64,000 bases of DNA from NCBI GenBank assembly GCA_050953365.1, contig JBMNMN010000006.1, positions 112,776 through 176,775 on the forward strand, read 5' to 3'. Position numbers and translations under genes: made by a program. Numbering within the stretch: position 1 is the first letter of the stretch; each line of letters opens with the position of its first letter. The DNA comes from UBA1426 sp050953365. Lineage in GTDB: Bacteria > Bacillota > Clostridia > Peptostreptococcales > Anaerovoracaceae. A model generated the notes under the pieces. The model saw only the letters and a program-made list of their open reading frames with translations. It made no database searches and was not told the DNA's origin. This document shows positions 1 through 7,837 of the stretch, in pieces.

Positions 1-410
1 CGGATATAGCCATACTGGCTTACGGCTCCGTCAGCCGCTCCGCTCTCAATGCGGTGAAGTCCGCCCGGGGCATTAAGTTACCTACGGAGAAAAAGGAAGG
101 AAAACTGGGATTATTGAAGAGACTTGTAAGACTGCGAAGGTCGAAGGAAAAGAATTCATATAGCCATCTGAGCATGGGTCTGATTAAGGTTAACATCGTA
201 TGGCCCTTCCCTGAAAAGGAAATTCAGCGGTTGGCGGAAAAGTGCCGGTACGTTTTCGTGCCGGAGATGAACGTGGGGAAATACAGCAGAGAGGTGGAAA
301 GATGCCTGAAAAATGCCACAGTTATATCTCTGCCTAAACTCGGCGGAGAGATACACAGCCCCCACGAACTGCTTGAAGCCATTGCCAAGGGGGTGCAAGA
401 AAGTGAATAG
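1..410 (+). CDS. korA: 2-oxoacid:ferredoxin oxidoreductase alpha subunit, C-terminal part (5' end outside window)
   Basis: The open frame runs in from the left edge (codons from base 3) to a stop at 408-410, so only the C-terminal domain is visible. It reads AYGSVSRSALNAV, then GLIKVNIVWPFPEKEI and VFVPEMNVGKYSREVE, which match the end of KorA/VorB-type alpha subunits. These proteins oxidatively decarboxylate 2-oxoacids to acyl-CoA with reduction of ferredoxin. The 403 start of the beta gene overlaps its end by 8 bases, so the genes are cotranscribed. Between SARGIK and GLIKV sit about 33 extra, Lys/Arg-rich residues that relatives lack as far as I know. The substrate (2-oxoglutarate or branched-chain) cannot be decided here. 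Confidence 0.85.
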   Translation, partial: DIAILAYGSVSRSALNAVKSARGIKLPTEKKEGKLGLLKRLVRLRRSKEKNSYSHLSMGLIKVNIVWPFPEKEIQRLAEKCRYVFVPEMNVGKYSREVERCLKNATVISLPKLGGEIHSPHELLEAIAKGVQESE

Positions 411-1206
411 ACTAATGGAACGGTACTTACGGCTCGATGCGCTGCCCACCCTGTTTTGCCCGGGGTGCGGCAATGGAATCGTTCAATATGCAGCCATCGC
501 CGCCATTGATAATTTGGGCATCCGCAACGAAGTGGCGTGTGTCAGCGGTATCGGATGCTCCTCCTGGATCCCCTGTTATTTCAATATGGATGTGCTGCAC
601 ACCACTCACGGGAGGGCCCTGGCTTTTGCTCAAGGATTGAAATTGGCCCAACCGGACAAAAAAGTCATAGTTTTTACCGGTGACGGAGACTGTCTCGCCA
701 TCGGGGGAAATCACCTGCTCCATGCATGTAAGCGGAACATCGATTTGACTGTTATCCTTGTAAATAACCATATTTACGGGATGACGGGCGGCCAGAAATC
801 TCCCTCTACACCGGAAAACGCCATAACGAAAACCTCTCCATGGGGCGCCTTCGATGAGCCCATGCAGGGGGCGGAAACAGCTATGGGTCTTGGCGCTACC
901 TATGTTGCCCGTTGGACCACCGCCCATCCGGTGCAGCTGCAGAGGAGCATCGAGGCCGGGATAAAGCACAAGGGATTTTCTCTTATTGAAGTCATTTCGC
1001 AATGTCCCACTCAGAGCGGTAAAAGCGTTTACGGAAATAAAGATCCTGCATTTATCATGAAATATTTAAAAGAGAACAGTTTCGTATATAAAGAGGGAAA
1101 GGATGAACCCCCGGGCAAAATTAAGTGCGGAATTCTGGTGCATGACAACGACAAACCCGAATATATTGAGCGGATGCTAGCCACAATGAGGCAGTTTGGA
1201 GCGTGA
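403..1206 (+). CDS. korB: 2-oxoacid:ferredoxin oxidoreductase beta subunit (TPP-binding)
   Basis: A 267-residue protein if it starts at GTG 403, which has AAGGGGG about 9 bases upstream; ATG 415 is the alternative. It carries the beta-subunit signature CPGCGNGI near the N-terminus, where the Cys residues help bind a 4Fe-4S cluster, and the thiamine diphosphate/Mg site GDGDCLAIGGNH followed by VNNHIYGMTGGQ. It catalyses the decarboxylation step and passes electrons to ferredoxin. It lies between the alpha gene and the small ferredoxin-like subunit in one operon. Family assignment is secure; the exact 2-oxoacid substrate is not. Confidence 0.93.
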   Translation: MNRLMERYLRLDALPTLFCPGCGNGIVQYAAIAAIDNLGIRNEVACVSGIGCSSWIPCYFNMDVLHTTHGRALAFAQGLKLAQPDKKVIVFTGDGDCLAIGGNHLLHACKRNIDLTVILVNNHIYGMTGGQKSPSTPENAITKTSPWGAFDEPMQGAETAMGLGATYVARWTTAHPVQLQRSIEAGIKHKGFSLIEVISQCPTQSGKSVYGNKDPAFIMKYLKENSFVYKEGKDEPPGKIKCGILVHDNDKPEYIERMLATMRQFGA

Positions 1207-1210
1207 GAGG

Positions 1211-1420
1211 ATGAAAATCAGCATTGATAAAAATCTCTGCAAAGGCTGTGGGATCTGCCTTGAAATATGCCCGAAAAAGGTGTACGGACTTTCCCAAAAA
1301 AGAAACAGTTACGGCAGCCCCATGCCGGAGGCGGTGTCGGAAAGCGAATGCATCGTATGCAGACTGTGCGAGCGATTGTGCCCGGATGCGGCCATCAATG
1401 TGGAGGAGGGACGAAAGTGA
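1211..1420 (+). CDS. korD: 4Fe-4S ferredoxin-type delta subunit of the 2-oxoacid oxidoreductase
   Basis: A 69-residue protein with two cysteine clusters, CKGCGICLEICP and CIVCRLCERLCP, the classic double 4Fe-4S ferredoxin pattern. ATG 1211 is preferred because GGAG sits 9 bases upstream; an in-frame TTG at 1196 is less likely. It would shuttle electrons from the alpha/beta core to soluble ferredoxin. Its stop overlaps the start of the gamma gene (GTGA), showing translational coupling. Confidence 0.92.
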   Translation: MKISIDKNLCKGCGICLEICPKKVYGLSQKRNSYGSPMPEAVSESECIVCRLCERLCPDAAINVEEGRK

Positions 1421-1968
1421 GATTAAATGTTAGGTTTGCCGGTGCCGGAGGGCAGGGAGTAATTCTTTCGTCCGTTTTGTTGGCGAAAGCATATGGATTA
1501 GGAGAGGACCTTAATATTACCCAGACCCAAAGCTATGGGCCCGAGGCGCGAGGCGGAGCCTGTAAGGCTGAAGTAATAATATCCGATGAGGACATAGATT
1601 ATATGAAAGTGGACGATGTGGATGTCTTCATCGCCTATAACCAGAAGGGCTATGATAAATACTGCGCGGATTTAGAAGAGCACGATATGGTGCTGATTAA
1701 CAGCACTTTGGTGGAGACGGTGAAACCCGGCTATTATGAGGTGCCGGGGACGGCTATTGCGGAGGAAATGGGAAAACCCCAAGTTGTTAATATGGTTATG
1801 CTGGGGGCGCTGACTAAGTTGCTTCCCAAGCTCCACTACGATAAAGTCATGAAAGCCATAGAGGAAGACTTTCCTGCCTCTTTAGCCGTAAGCAACATGG
1901 AGGCTTTCGACAGAGGTTACAAATATATGGAGCAAGAGTTGGCCACCAGAGCCAAACAACAATCATAG
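1417..1968 (+). CDS. korC: 2-oxoacid:ferredoxin oxidoreductase gamma subunit
   Basis: A 183-residue protein starting at GTG 1417, with GGAGGAGG 7-8 bases upstream, overlapping the previous stop. It begins RFAGAGGQGVILSSVLLAKA and contains TQTQSYGPEARGGACKAEV, the standard gamma-subunit motifs (POR/KOR gamma family) that contribute to CoA handling and subunit contacts. It is the last gene of the operon. Next downstream is a long hairpin, then the convergent scfB gene. Confidence 0.93.
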   Translation: MRLNVRFAGAGGQGVILSSVLLAKAYGLGEDLNITQTQSYGPEARGGACKAEVIISDEDIDYMKVDDVDVFIAYNQKGYDKYCADLEEHDMVLINSTLVETVKPGYYEVPGTAIAEEMGKPQVVNMVMLGALTKLLPKLHYDKVMKAIEEDFPASLAVSNMEAFDRGYKYMEQELATRAKQQS

Positions 1969-2007
1969 AACGCAAGTTGAAAAGGGTGTCTGCTATTTTA
2001 TAAGTAA

Positions 2008-2137
2008 TTTCTGGGAGCATAGGTTTACGCTCCGGCGAGTACAAGCAAGTGCCAACTGGGCAGGATGGGCCGACTAGATCGTATGGCACGCAGCGCGTCG
2101 CTCATCGAGCGGGAGTGCAAACCTATGCTCCCAGAAA
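2008..2137. repeat. 130-nt hairpin enclosing copy 1 of a dispersed structured element (core 2028-2089)
   Basis: A perfect 19-bp inverted repeat (arms 2008-2026 and 2119-2137) closes the structure. Inside it the 62-nt core at 2028-2089 is about 85% identical to the reverse complement of 54163-54225. Within the core GTGCCA pairs with TGGCAC; the other copy has GTGCCG/CGGCAC, a compensatory change. It lies between the convergent korC and scfB genes. It has no T-run on either strand, so it is not a classic terminator. It may be a small mobile repeat or a structured RNA; I do not recognise the family. Confidence 0.6.
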
Positions 2138-2179
2138 AAATTTTACAATCTGTAAAAAGTGTCCGCATCAAATACAACG

Positions 2180-3523
2180 TTATGCCAGCGCTGCCCGAAT
2201 TCCGATAGCGCATTCTAATCTTTTCTTTTCCATTTCGCAGCCCATTTCGTAGGGTATTGCAATGGTCCCGTTCATATTATATGCATTGGCATGACAGCCG
2301 CCGCTGCAATAGAACTTTGCCCAGCAGGATTGACACTTCTCCTTGTTGTAAATATGGGCTTTGTTAAAATCCTCAAAGAGTCTGTTTTCAAAGGACTCGT
2401 GGCAAACGTTCCCTAACAGGAAATCAGGATTTCCCACAAACTGGTGGCAGGGATAGATATCTCCCTCGGGAGTAACGGCCACGTATTCCGTTCCGGCGCC
2501 ACAGCCGGCCACTCGCTTGTACACGCAGGGACCCTGTTCAAGATCTACATTGAAATGAAAAAATTCAAAGGTCTTCCCTGCTTGAGCATATTCAAGATAT
2601 AGATCTGCCAATCTGTTATATTCTTCAAAGATCCGAGGCAGATCCTCCTCTTTCAGAGCATAGCTCAAAGAAGGATCCGTCACAACGGGCTCCACGGAGA
2701 TATTACGGAAACCCAGATCCGCCAAGTGTTTCACGTCTTCGGCAAAATCCAGATTGTCCCTGGTAAAGGTGCCTCTGACATAATAGGTTCCTTCGCGCTC
2801 TTTCACGAAGTCCAAATAATTGCCAATAATTAGAGAATAAGTACCCCTGTCGTTGGGTGTTTTCCGCATTCTGTCGTTGATTTCCGGTCTTCCGTCGATG
2901 CTGAGGATTACGTTCTCCATATTGTCATTGATAAAGTCGCGTTTCTCTTTGTCTAAAAGCAGGCCGTTGGTGGTGATAGTGAAACGAATATTCTTTCCGT
3001 AAGCCTTTTCCGCTTCCCGTCCGTAGGCCACCAATTGCTTAACAATGTCAAAATTCATCAGGGGCTCGCCGCCGAAGAAGTCGATTTCTAAATTTCGGCG
3101 GGTGCCGGAATGGGTCAGAAGAAAGTCTATGGCTTTCTTTCCCGTCTCATAAGAAAGCAGGGAACGCTGCCCCTCAAAAGCGCCCGTATCCCCGAAACAG
3201 TATTTACAGCGCATGTTGCAGTCGTGGGCAACGTGCAGGCACATGGCTTTGATGATTGGGCCTCTGCCTTCCAGTATCTCCGTTGTGATCTGCTCATCGT
3301 CGGAAAAGAGCATGCCATCTTGTCTAAGGGCTTCGATCTCATCAAACGCATCGTTTATTTCCTTTAAGCTATATTTGGCGCTTAGCTTTGCAATGATTGC
3401 CTCTCTGGATGCCTCCGGGTAAAAGTCCAGGATATCGTAAACGATATCGCTTACGATATGGATGGCCCCGCTGTCGATGTCCATTACGATATACAGTTCT
3501 TTAAATTTAAACTTGTGAATCAT
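2180..3523 (-). CDS. scfB: SCIFF peptide radical-SAM maturase (thioether-forming, SPASM domain)
   Basis: A 447-residue protein. The radical-SAM cysteines are C102, C106 and C109 in CNMRCKYCF. The C-terminal SPASM region has GCGAGTEYVAV, a PCHQF segment and CQSCWAKFYCSGGCHANAY, matching the six-Cys-in-45 maturase family that cross-links cysteines of the SCIFF peptide into thioethers. The partner peptide gene lies immediately upstream on the same strand. ATG 3523 is the first possible start because an in-frame TGA directly precedes it. No good ribosome site is close: AAAGGAAG is about 27 bases away, beyond a small GCGC-loop-GCGC hairpin (3539-3551). A terminator at 3647-3672 separates it from scfA, so read-through or its own promoter must express it. 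Confidence 0.95.
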   Translation of the reverse strand: MIHKFKFKELYIVMDIDSGAIHIVSDIVYDILDFYPEASREAIIAKLSAKYSLKEINDAFDEIEALRQDGMLFSDDEQITTEILEGRGPIIKAMCLHVAHDCNMRCKYCFGDTGAFEGQRSLLSYETGKKAIDFLLTHSGTRRNLEIDFFGGEPLMNFDIVKQLVAYGREAEKAYGKNIRFTITTNGLLLDKEKRDFINDNMENVILSIDGRPEINDRMRKTPNDRGTYSLIIGNYLDFVKEREGTYYVRGTFTRDNLDFAEDVKHLADLGFRNISVEPVVTDPSLSYALKEEDLPRIFEEYNRLADLYLEYAQAGKTFEFFHFNVDLEQGPCVYKRVAGCGAGTEYVAVTPEGDIYPCHQFVGNPDFLLGNVCHESFENRLFEDFNKAHIYNKEKCQSCWAKFYCSGGCHANAYNMNGTIAIPYEMGCEMEKKRLECAIGIRAALA

Positions 3524-3646
3524 TCAATAATAAATAGCGCAAAAAGCGCTTCCTTTCTATCCTTACTAGTATAATTTTTCTAATGCAATCTCATTCTGCG
3601 CAATATGACATGAATGAGGAATGAATGAGGATTTTCCTCCTCCAAG

Positions 3647-3672
3647 AAAAAAACAGCGGGGTTGCTGTTTTT
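3647..3672 (-). terminator. Rho-independent terminator after scfA
   Basis: AAACAGC and GCTGTTT arms flank a six-base loop, followed by T-rich sequence on the minus strand. It lies just past the scfA stop and before scfB. A leaky terminator here would give more precursor than enzyme, a common arrangement for peptide-maturase pairs. Confidence 0.7.
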
Positions 3673-3682
3673 ATCCGAGGAT

Positions 3683-3829
3683 TTATCTGCGCTTTGTGTT
3701 TTCGCATTGTTGGTTTGCCACGGTGCAGGAGGTCTTGCAGGCGGATTGGCAGGATGTCTGGCATTCGCCGCAGCCTTTGCTCGCTGTATTCTTCAATGTC
3801 GGTTTCGCAATTGTTTTGATGTTTTTCAT
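3683..3829 (-). CDS. scfA: SCIFF ranthipeptide precursor (six cysteines in forty-five residues)
   Basis: A 48-residue peptide, short enough to be missed by automatic calling. It starts MKNIKTIAKPTLKNTASKG and then has the cysteine core CGECQTSC, QSACKTSC, TVANQQC: six cysteines within 23 residues. This is the SCIFF family, nearly universal in Clostridia and modified by ScfB to form Cys thioether links (ranthipeptide class). AGGAG lies 8 bases before ATG 3829. The gene is followed by a terminator and then scfB. Its physiological role is still poorly known; a quorum or regulatory role has been proposed for ranthipeptides in clostridia. The identification is from cysteine spacing plus the neighbour. 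Confidence 0.95.
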   Translation of the reverse strand: MKNIKTIAKPTLKNTASKGCGECQTSCQSACKTSCTVANQQCENTKRR

Positions 3830-3840
3830 TGACGTCACTC

Positions 3841-3947
3841 CTCACTTCACTTGCTTATGAATTCCGATAAGTATATCTGTCGGGATCTACTTAACGTAAC
3901 GTAGAATACTCTAAATGAAATTCCGGACTTTGTCAAGAATCCCTTAC
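3841..3947. repeat. 107-bp exact direct repeat, copy A (scfA promoter and leader)
   Basis: Identical over 107 bases to 4954-5060. It begins within the scfA ribosome-binding site and ends 11 bases beyond the -35 box, exactly where insertion-sequence DNA starts. Confidence 0.95.
3908..3936 (-). promoter_or_regulatory. Predicted scfA promoter
   Basis: On the minus strand a perfect TTGACA (3931-3936) is followed after 17 bases by TAGAGT (3908-3913). The whole promoter and leader lie inside the 107-bp sequence that is duplicated at 4954-5060. The leader also contains a short inverted repeat (CCGA/TCGG). Confidence 0.6.
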
Positions 3948-4001
3948 GGTTGAGACGGTGTCAAGTTGTTGTGGAGTTTTTGCTTGACAACTCTCCCGAT
4001 G

Positions 4002-4958
4002 TTATGCAACCAAACCCCGTTGCCGACCATAAGACCGGATCAGGATCTGTGTTGCAGTATTGACCGCCGGATTGTATTGTTCTTTTTCGAATATACTCCA
4101 GTCCCAACAACCATGAATTGCATTTTGTAGCCGTTTTTTCCCATACTCCTTTAGAATACTCCTGTTTTTTTCGTCTTCAGGTCGTCTGAAATCCTTTCCT
4201 GAAACGCTGCAACCGTTTCTTGTATAGACTCTAAGTTCTGCCATCTTGCTTAGGCCAGCTTCGCTCCAACCCATAGGATTTCTGCTTAATCTTTCCGAAT
4301 ACACATGACTTACTAAACCTTCTGTGCAGCTACCTATGATATCTTTTGTATATCTTCGCACAATTCCGTCCCAATTGTTTACAACATAACGGAGGAAGTT
4401 TCGAACCCGCTTCTCTTGCTTTGGTCCCTTGCAAAGAGACAGCATTTCTCGAATGAGGCTTGTCACTTTTTCCAGGCTCTTCTCTTGAACCGCCTGCCTT
4501 ATACGGTGTCGGTAATTTTGTTTCGGAAAGGCCGCTGTCGCTTGTTTTAAGTGCTTCTCAAAGTGAAATCCATCCATAACATAGTGACAGTCGGCAAGCT
4601 CCTCCATTCCTTGCTTGATCCATGGAGCCCCATCACCATGAAGATAGATTCTCTCGATTTGATTTTCTTCATAAGCTTGTGAGATGTACCCGCCTACCGT
4701 TTCCCAAGCCTCTTTTGTTTGATGAATGGTGGAGGTAAAGTGTACCGGATTCATCAGGACATTTCGCCCTTTATGGACGGCTTGGATTCCTTCACTTAAC
4801 GTAATCAATGGAACCATGCGGTTTTTACCTTCCTGTAGATGAACGTGGTCTTCATCGGCAAAAATATGTAGTTCCGATGCGACTCGCTTTTCTTTAGGGG
4901 CTGCCTTTTCCAGTTTTCCCACTGCTCTCAACTTATTCTTTACCGTCTGGCGGCTCAC
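4002..4958 (-). pseudogene. ISLre2-family transposase, N-terminally truncated
   Basis: A 318-residue open frame contains the family motifs IYLHGDGAPWIKQG, HYVMDGFHFEKHL and the C-terminal YSERLSRNPMGWSEAG. ISLre2 transposases are usually about 470-480 residues, so roughly 150 N-terminal residues are gone. The apparent GTG start lies right at the junction with the 107-bp repeat, so the remaining frame now sits behind a duplicated scfA promoter. I treat it as inactive. Confidence 0.85.
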
Positions 4959-5060
4959 TTCACTTGCTTATGAATTCCGATAAGTATATCTGTCGGGATC
5001 TACTTAACGTAACGTAGAATACTCTAAATGAAATTCCGGACTTTGTCAAGAATCCCTTAC
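4954..5060. repeat. 107-bp exact direct repeat, copy B
   Basis: Exact copy of 3841-3947, including TTGACA-17-TAGAGT on the minus strand (5021-5049). It lies between the truncated transposase and the surviving right inverted repeat of the IS. Confidence 0.95.
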
Positions 5061-5100
5061 TGTTTCTTTCCTTAAAACTCCACAACTATTTTACACTATC

Positions 5101-5745
5101 TACGGTTGAGACAGGGCCGACAATGCCGTTCACAACCAGCCCGTCAACCGATTAATAGGGTTAGTCAATTATTAGGGTCAGCCAATTAATAGGGTTAATC
5201 AATGGTAAATACAACAACGTTAGGCCTATTATCTTCAAATTATGCCTCCAAATCTCGCTTTCAATCGTAAGAATAGGTATAAATCAAGCAAATCCAAGTC
5301 AATTAGGCCTATAAAATCAAGAAAAGTAGGGTTACACCACAGCCTACAAAACGATTTTAAACCTATACCCCGACCTTTGAGGTTTCGAATTCCGCTTCCG
5401 ACGGCAAGAAATAGGTTTAATTCAAGTCATATCAAGGGCGGTTATACCTATAAAATCAAAAATAGTAGGGTTACAACACGGCCAGCAAATTGGTATTAGA
5501 CCTATATGCCACCCTTTCGGCTCCAAATTCGGCTTCTAACACCAGAAAATAGGTTCTATCCGAGCAAAATCAAGCCCATAAAGGCCTATTTTAGATTACA
5601 CTATCTCAAATCAGGTTTCAGGGGCGTACTTCGCTTTTCACCAATCAGGTTTCAGGGGGGCTGCGCTTTTCGGTAATCGGGTTTGAAAGGGGTGTTTCGC
5701 TATCCAACAATCTGGCTTCGGGGACGTGCTTCGCTTTCCACCGAG
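5101..5745. repeat. Degenerate repeat tract without a gene
   Basis: Contains short ATTAATAGGGTTA-type repeats (about 5150-5205), then long degenerate units sharing AATAGGTTTAA, GCCTATAAAATCAA and AGTAGGGTTACA. From about 5605 there are roughly 47-bp units around AATCAGGTTTCAGGGG and CTTCGCTTTTC. Small open frames here (for example 5242-5499) are compositional and lack ribosome sites. Confidence 0.7.
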
Positions 5746-5841
5746 CTGGCAAACGAAATGTTTTCCTGCCACTTATTAAAAAAGGAAAATCGCAGGGCAG
5801 TTTGCTCCACCCTGCGAAATATTGTATCGTTTTTTAATCTT

Positions 5842-5971
5842 ACAGGCTCAACCCCGACAACTGACATACAGGCTCAACCCCGACAACTGACATACAGGCT
5901 CAACCCCGACAACTGACATACAGGCTCAACCCCGACAATTGACATTCAGGTCCAACCCTAACAATTGACAT
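5842..5971. repeat. 26-bp tandem repeat, five copies
   Basis: The unit ACAGGCTCAACCCCGACAAC plus TGACAT is repeated head to tail at 5842, 5868, 5894, 5920 and (degenerate) 5946. There are no spacers, so it is not CRISPR. The 26-bp period is half of the 52-bp period of the large hairpin arrays elsewhere in the window. Confidence 0.9.
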
Positions 5972-5982
5972 TGAACCCTAAT

Positions 5983-6019
5983 AAAGGGCCCTTGCGATAC
6001 GATTCGCAAAGGCCTTTTA
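5983..6019 (-). terminator. Hairpin terminator downstream of nhaC
   Basis: TTGCGA/TCGCAA and GGCC/GGCC arms form a stem around TACGAT, with T-rich flanks on both strands. It sits about 35 bases past the nhaC stop and may act bidirectionally. Confidence 0.6.
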
Positions 6020-6052
6020 ATCACGTTTGTTACCATCTAATGCATTTTCAGT

Positions 6053-7531
6053 TTAGAAAATAAATCCTGTGATCAGATATCCCACTGCGGTAAGCGCCGC
6101 GGCCAAGATTCCAAAAGGAGCTTGCGTAAATGCATGGTCAAAGTTATTACATCCCGTAGCGGCGGAGGTTAATACAGTGGCATCGGAATAGAAGCAGATA
6201 TGGCTTCCGAATACGCCTGCAGAGAGAACTGCGGAAACGGCCAAAGGCATGTGCACGCCCATCTCCATAGCCAACGGAATAACGATGGGAAAAGCAATAA
6301 CGTACATACCCCAGTTGGTACCTGTGATGAACTCCGTCACGGCCAAAACAGCAAAGATAGTCAAAGGCATAAGAGAGGGAGTCATGTATTGGGATGCTGA
6401 AGTAATTACGTAATAAGTAAATCCGATCTGATCGTTGACATCGGCAAAGACGAAGGCCAATACCATCAGCAACAGCGGAAGGATCATGTTTTTCAATCCC
6501 TGCAGGGAAATGTCGGTAAACTCTTCCGCAGTCATAATGTTCTGGGCCAAATAGAATACGAACATGAATCCCATGGTGACCAGCACGCCCATCTGCATGT
6601 CTACGTCAAAATAGATTGTCGCACCCACAAGTACGAGGATCGGGAGCATGAAGTTCATGATCTTCGGGTTGTCAGGAAGGGTATTTACTACTCCTGCCCG
6701 AATATCGATCTTCTCGGATCCCGGAGGGGCCAGGGCACCGCCGGCTTTTACACGTTCTTCTGCCTTTTTCATAGGACCGAAGGTGGGAATGATTCCTAGA
6801 ATAATAAGAGGAACAACAATAAGTGCAATCCAAGCGTAGAAATTAAAGGGTATGGTTTTAATAAAGTAGGTCAGACCTTCCCCTTCCGGAGCCCATCCGT
6901 TTACCTCCAGGAGCCGTCCAGCAAAGACCGCCCAGGTGGTGATGGGTACGATGACGCATGCAGGCGCCGCCGTGGAGTCCACAACATAAGCCAGGAACTC
7001 TCTGGGCACCTTGTGCCTGTCGGTAAGCGGAGCCATGCAGGAGCCCACTGTGAGAGAGTTGAGATAGTCGTCAATAAAAACGACGATTCCCAATACCCAT
7101 GTCCATATGAGAGCCGATTTTCTGGTCTTGGCCCGTTTGGACACCCATTCGCCGAATGCAAACGCCCCGCCGGCTTTCTCAATCAGCGAGATTATGCTGC
7201 CCATGAGCCCGCACACAATAAAGAGCCATGCAATGTCTTCGCTCATCATGACTCCCAACAGTGAGGTGCTGAATGCACCGAGAGTGTCGCCCTGGGATAC
7301 CATGATAAATCCCATAATGGAGGCCAACGTCAATGCCTCAAGTATTCTCTTCGTAACAAAAATATAGACGATCAGAAAGATAGCAGGAATGAGAGATGCT
7401 GCTCCAAAATTCGCCGGATCATCCGGGAGAAATGTAGTCAGCAGCCATGAGATTCCTACGATAATGATGACCGCTATCAGAGACCTTCGTCCATTAAAGG
7501 TTCTGACTTCGTTTTCTAATTGCTTTACCAT
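6053..7531 (-). CDS. nhaC: NhaC-family Na+/H+ antiporter
   Basis: About 492 residues with 11-12 hydrophobic spans. The segments VFIDDYLNSLTVGSCMAPL and DSTAAPACVIVPITTWAVF are typical of NhaC-type antiporters, which exchange external protons for internal sodium. The second of two adjacent ATGs (7531) fits the AAGGTGG ribosome site better (spacing 6-7); ATG 7534 is the alternative. It has its own promoter (7585-7613), divergent from the nitrilase gene. With both ATPases carrying sodium-type rotor motifs, it fits a sodium-cycling cell. Substrate specificity within the family cannot be read from sequence. Confidence 0.85.
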   Translation of the reverse strand: MVKQLENEVRTFNGRRSLIAVIIIVGISWLLTTFLPDDPANFGAASLIPAIFLIVYIFVTKRILEALTLASIMGFIMVSQGDTLGAFSTSLLGVMMSEDIAWLFIVCGLMGSIISLIEKAGGAFAFGEWVSKRAKTRKSALIWTWVLGIVVFIDDYLNSLTVGSCMAPLTDRHKVPREFLAYVVDSTAAPACVIVPITTWAVFAGRLLEVNGWAPEGEGLTYFIKTIPFNFYAWIALIVVPLIILGIIPTFGPMKKAEERVKAGGALAPPGSEKIDIRAGVVNTLPDNPKIMNFMLPILVLVGATIYFDVDMQMGVLVTMGFMFVFYLAQNIMTAEEFTDISLQGLKNMILPLLLMVLAFVFADVNDQIGFTYYVITSASQYMTPSLMPLTIFAVLAVTEFITGTNWGMYVIAFPIVIPLAMEMGVHMPLAVSAVLSAGVFGSHICFYSDATVLTSAATGCNNFDHAFTQAPFGILAAALTAVGYLITGFIF

Positions 7532-7584
7532 CATATCCCACCTTTTATAAATATATTGCGTAGAAGCATATCCACGATGGTGGT

Positions 7585-7613
7585 ATTATAATTTCTTTTC
7601 AGAATATTAGCAA
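7585..7613 (-). promoter_or_regulatory. Predicted nhaC promoter
   Basis: Minus strand TTGCTA (7608-7613), 17-base spacer, TATAAT (7585-7590). About 55 bases upstream of the start codon. The intergenic region 7535-7837 also holds an inverted repeat (CATTTGGCG near 7673-7681 and CGCCAAATG at 7710-7718) between the two divergent promoters. Confidence 0.65.
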
Positions 7614-7747
7614 TTTAAATATTTTTTTAACGATAAATGTCTAACGATAGTAGTTATAAGGATTCGCAGTTGCATTTGGCGCAAGGCGCAATTTTTCTAA
7701 TGCAACCCACGCCAAATGTAACAACATCAAATACAAGAGTGAATTTA

Positions 7748-7756
7748 TGGTATAAT
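7748..7756 (+). promoter_or_regulatory. Extended -10 promoter for the nitrilase-family gene
   Basis: TGGTATAAT is an extended -10 element without a clear -35 box, about 80 bases before the ATG at 7838. Confidence 0.5.
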
Positions 7757-7837
7757 ATTCATAATAAATGTAAGGATCTTAAATTTATATATTATTGAGT
7801 CAAAGCGGCGGAGTAGGTTCTCAGTGAAGGAGGAAAT

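Larger units (their letters stand above)
3957..5100 (-). mobile_element. Remnant ISLre2-family insertion sequence
   Basis: The ends carry imperfect inverted repeats: GTGTCAAGTTGTTGTGGAG at 3958-3976 and its partner, 15 of 19 matching, at 5078-5096. A 12-bp direct repeat TACGGTTGAGAC flanks the whole (3945-3956 and 5101-5112) and may be the target duplication. The interior is damaged: the N-terminal third of the transposase is missing, and a second copy of the scfA promoter region sits in its place. The exact ends are approximate. Confidence 0.75.

Noticed and set aside
2008..2137. Simple bidirectional terminator between korC and scfB
   Set aside because: The stem is very long and lacks a T-run on either strand; the core recurs 52 kb away, so it is better treated as a repeat element.
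3591..3845. 84-residue minus-strand frame over the SCIFF gene
   Set aside because: Different frame from the SCIFF peptide, which has the cysteine pattern and a proper ribosome site.
5242..5499. 85-residue plus-strand frame
   Set aside because: Lies in degenerate repeats with no ribosome site and basic low-complexity composition.
5842..5971. Possible CRISPR array
   Set aside because: The 26-bp units are directly adjacent with no spacers, and no cas genes are present.
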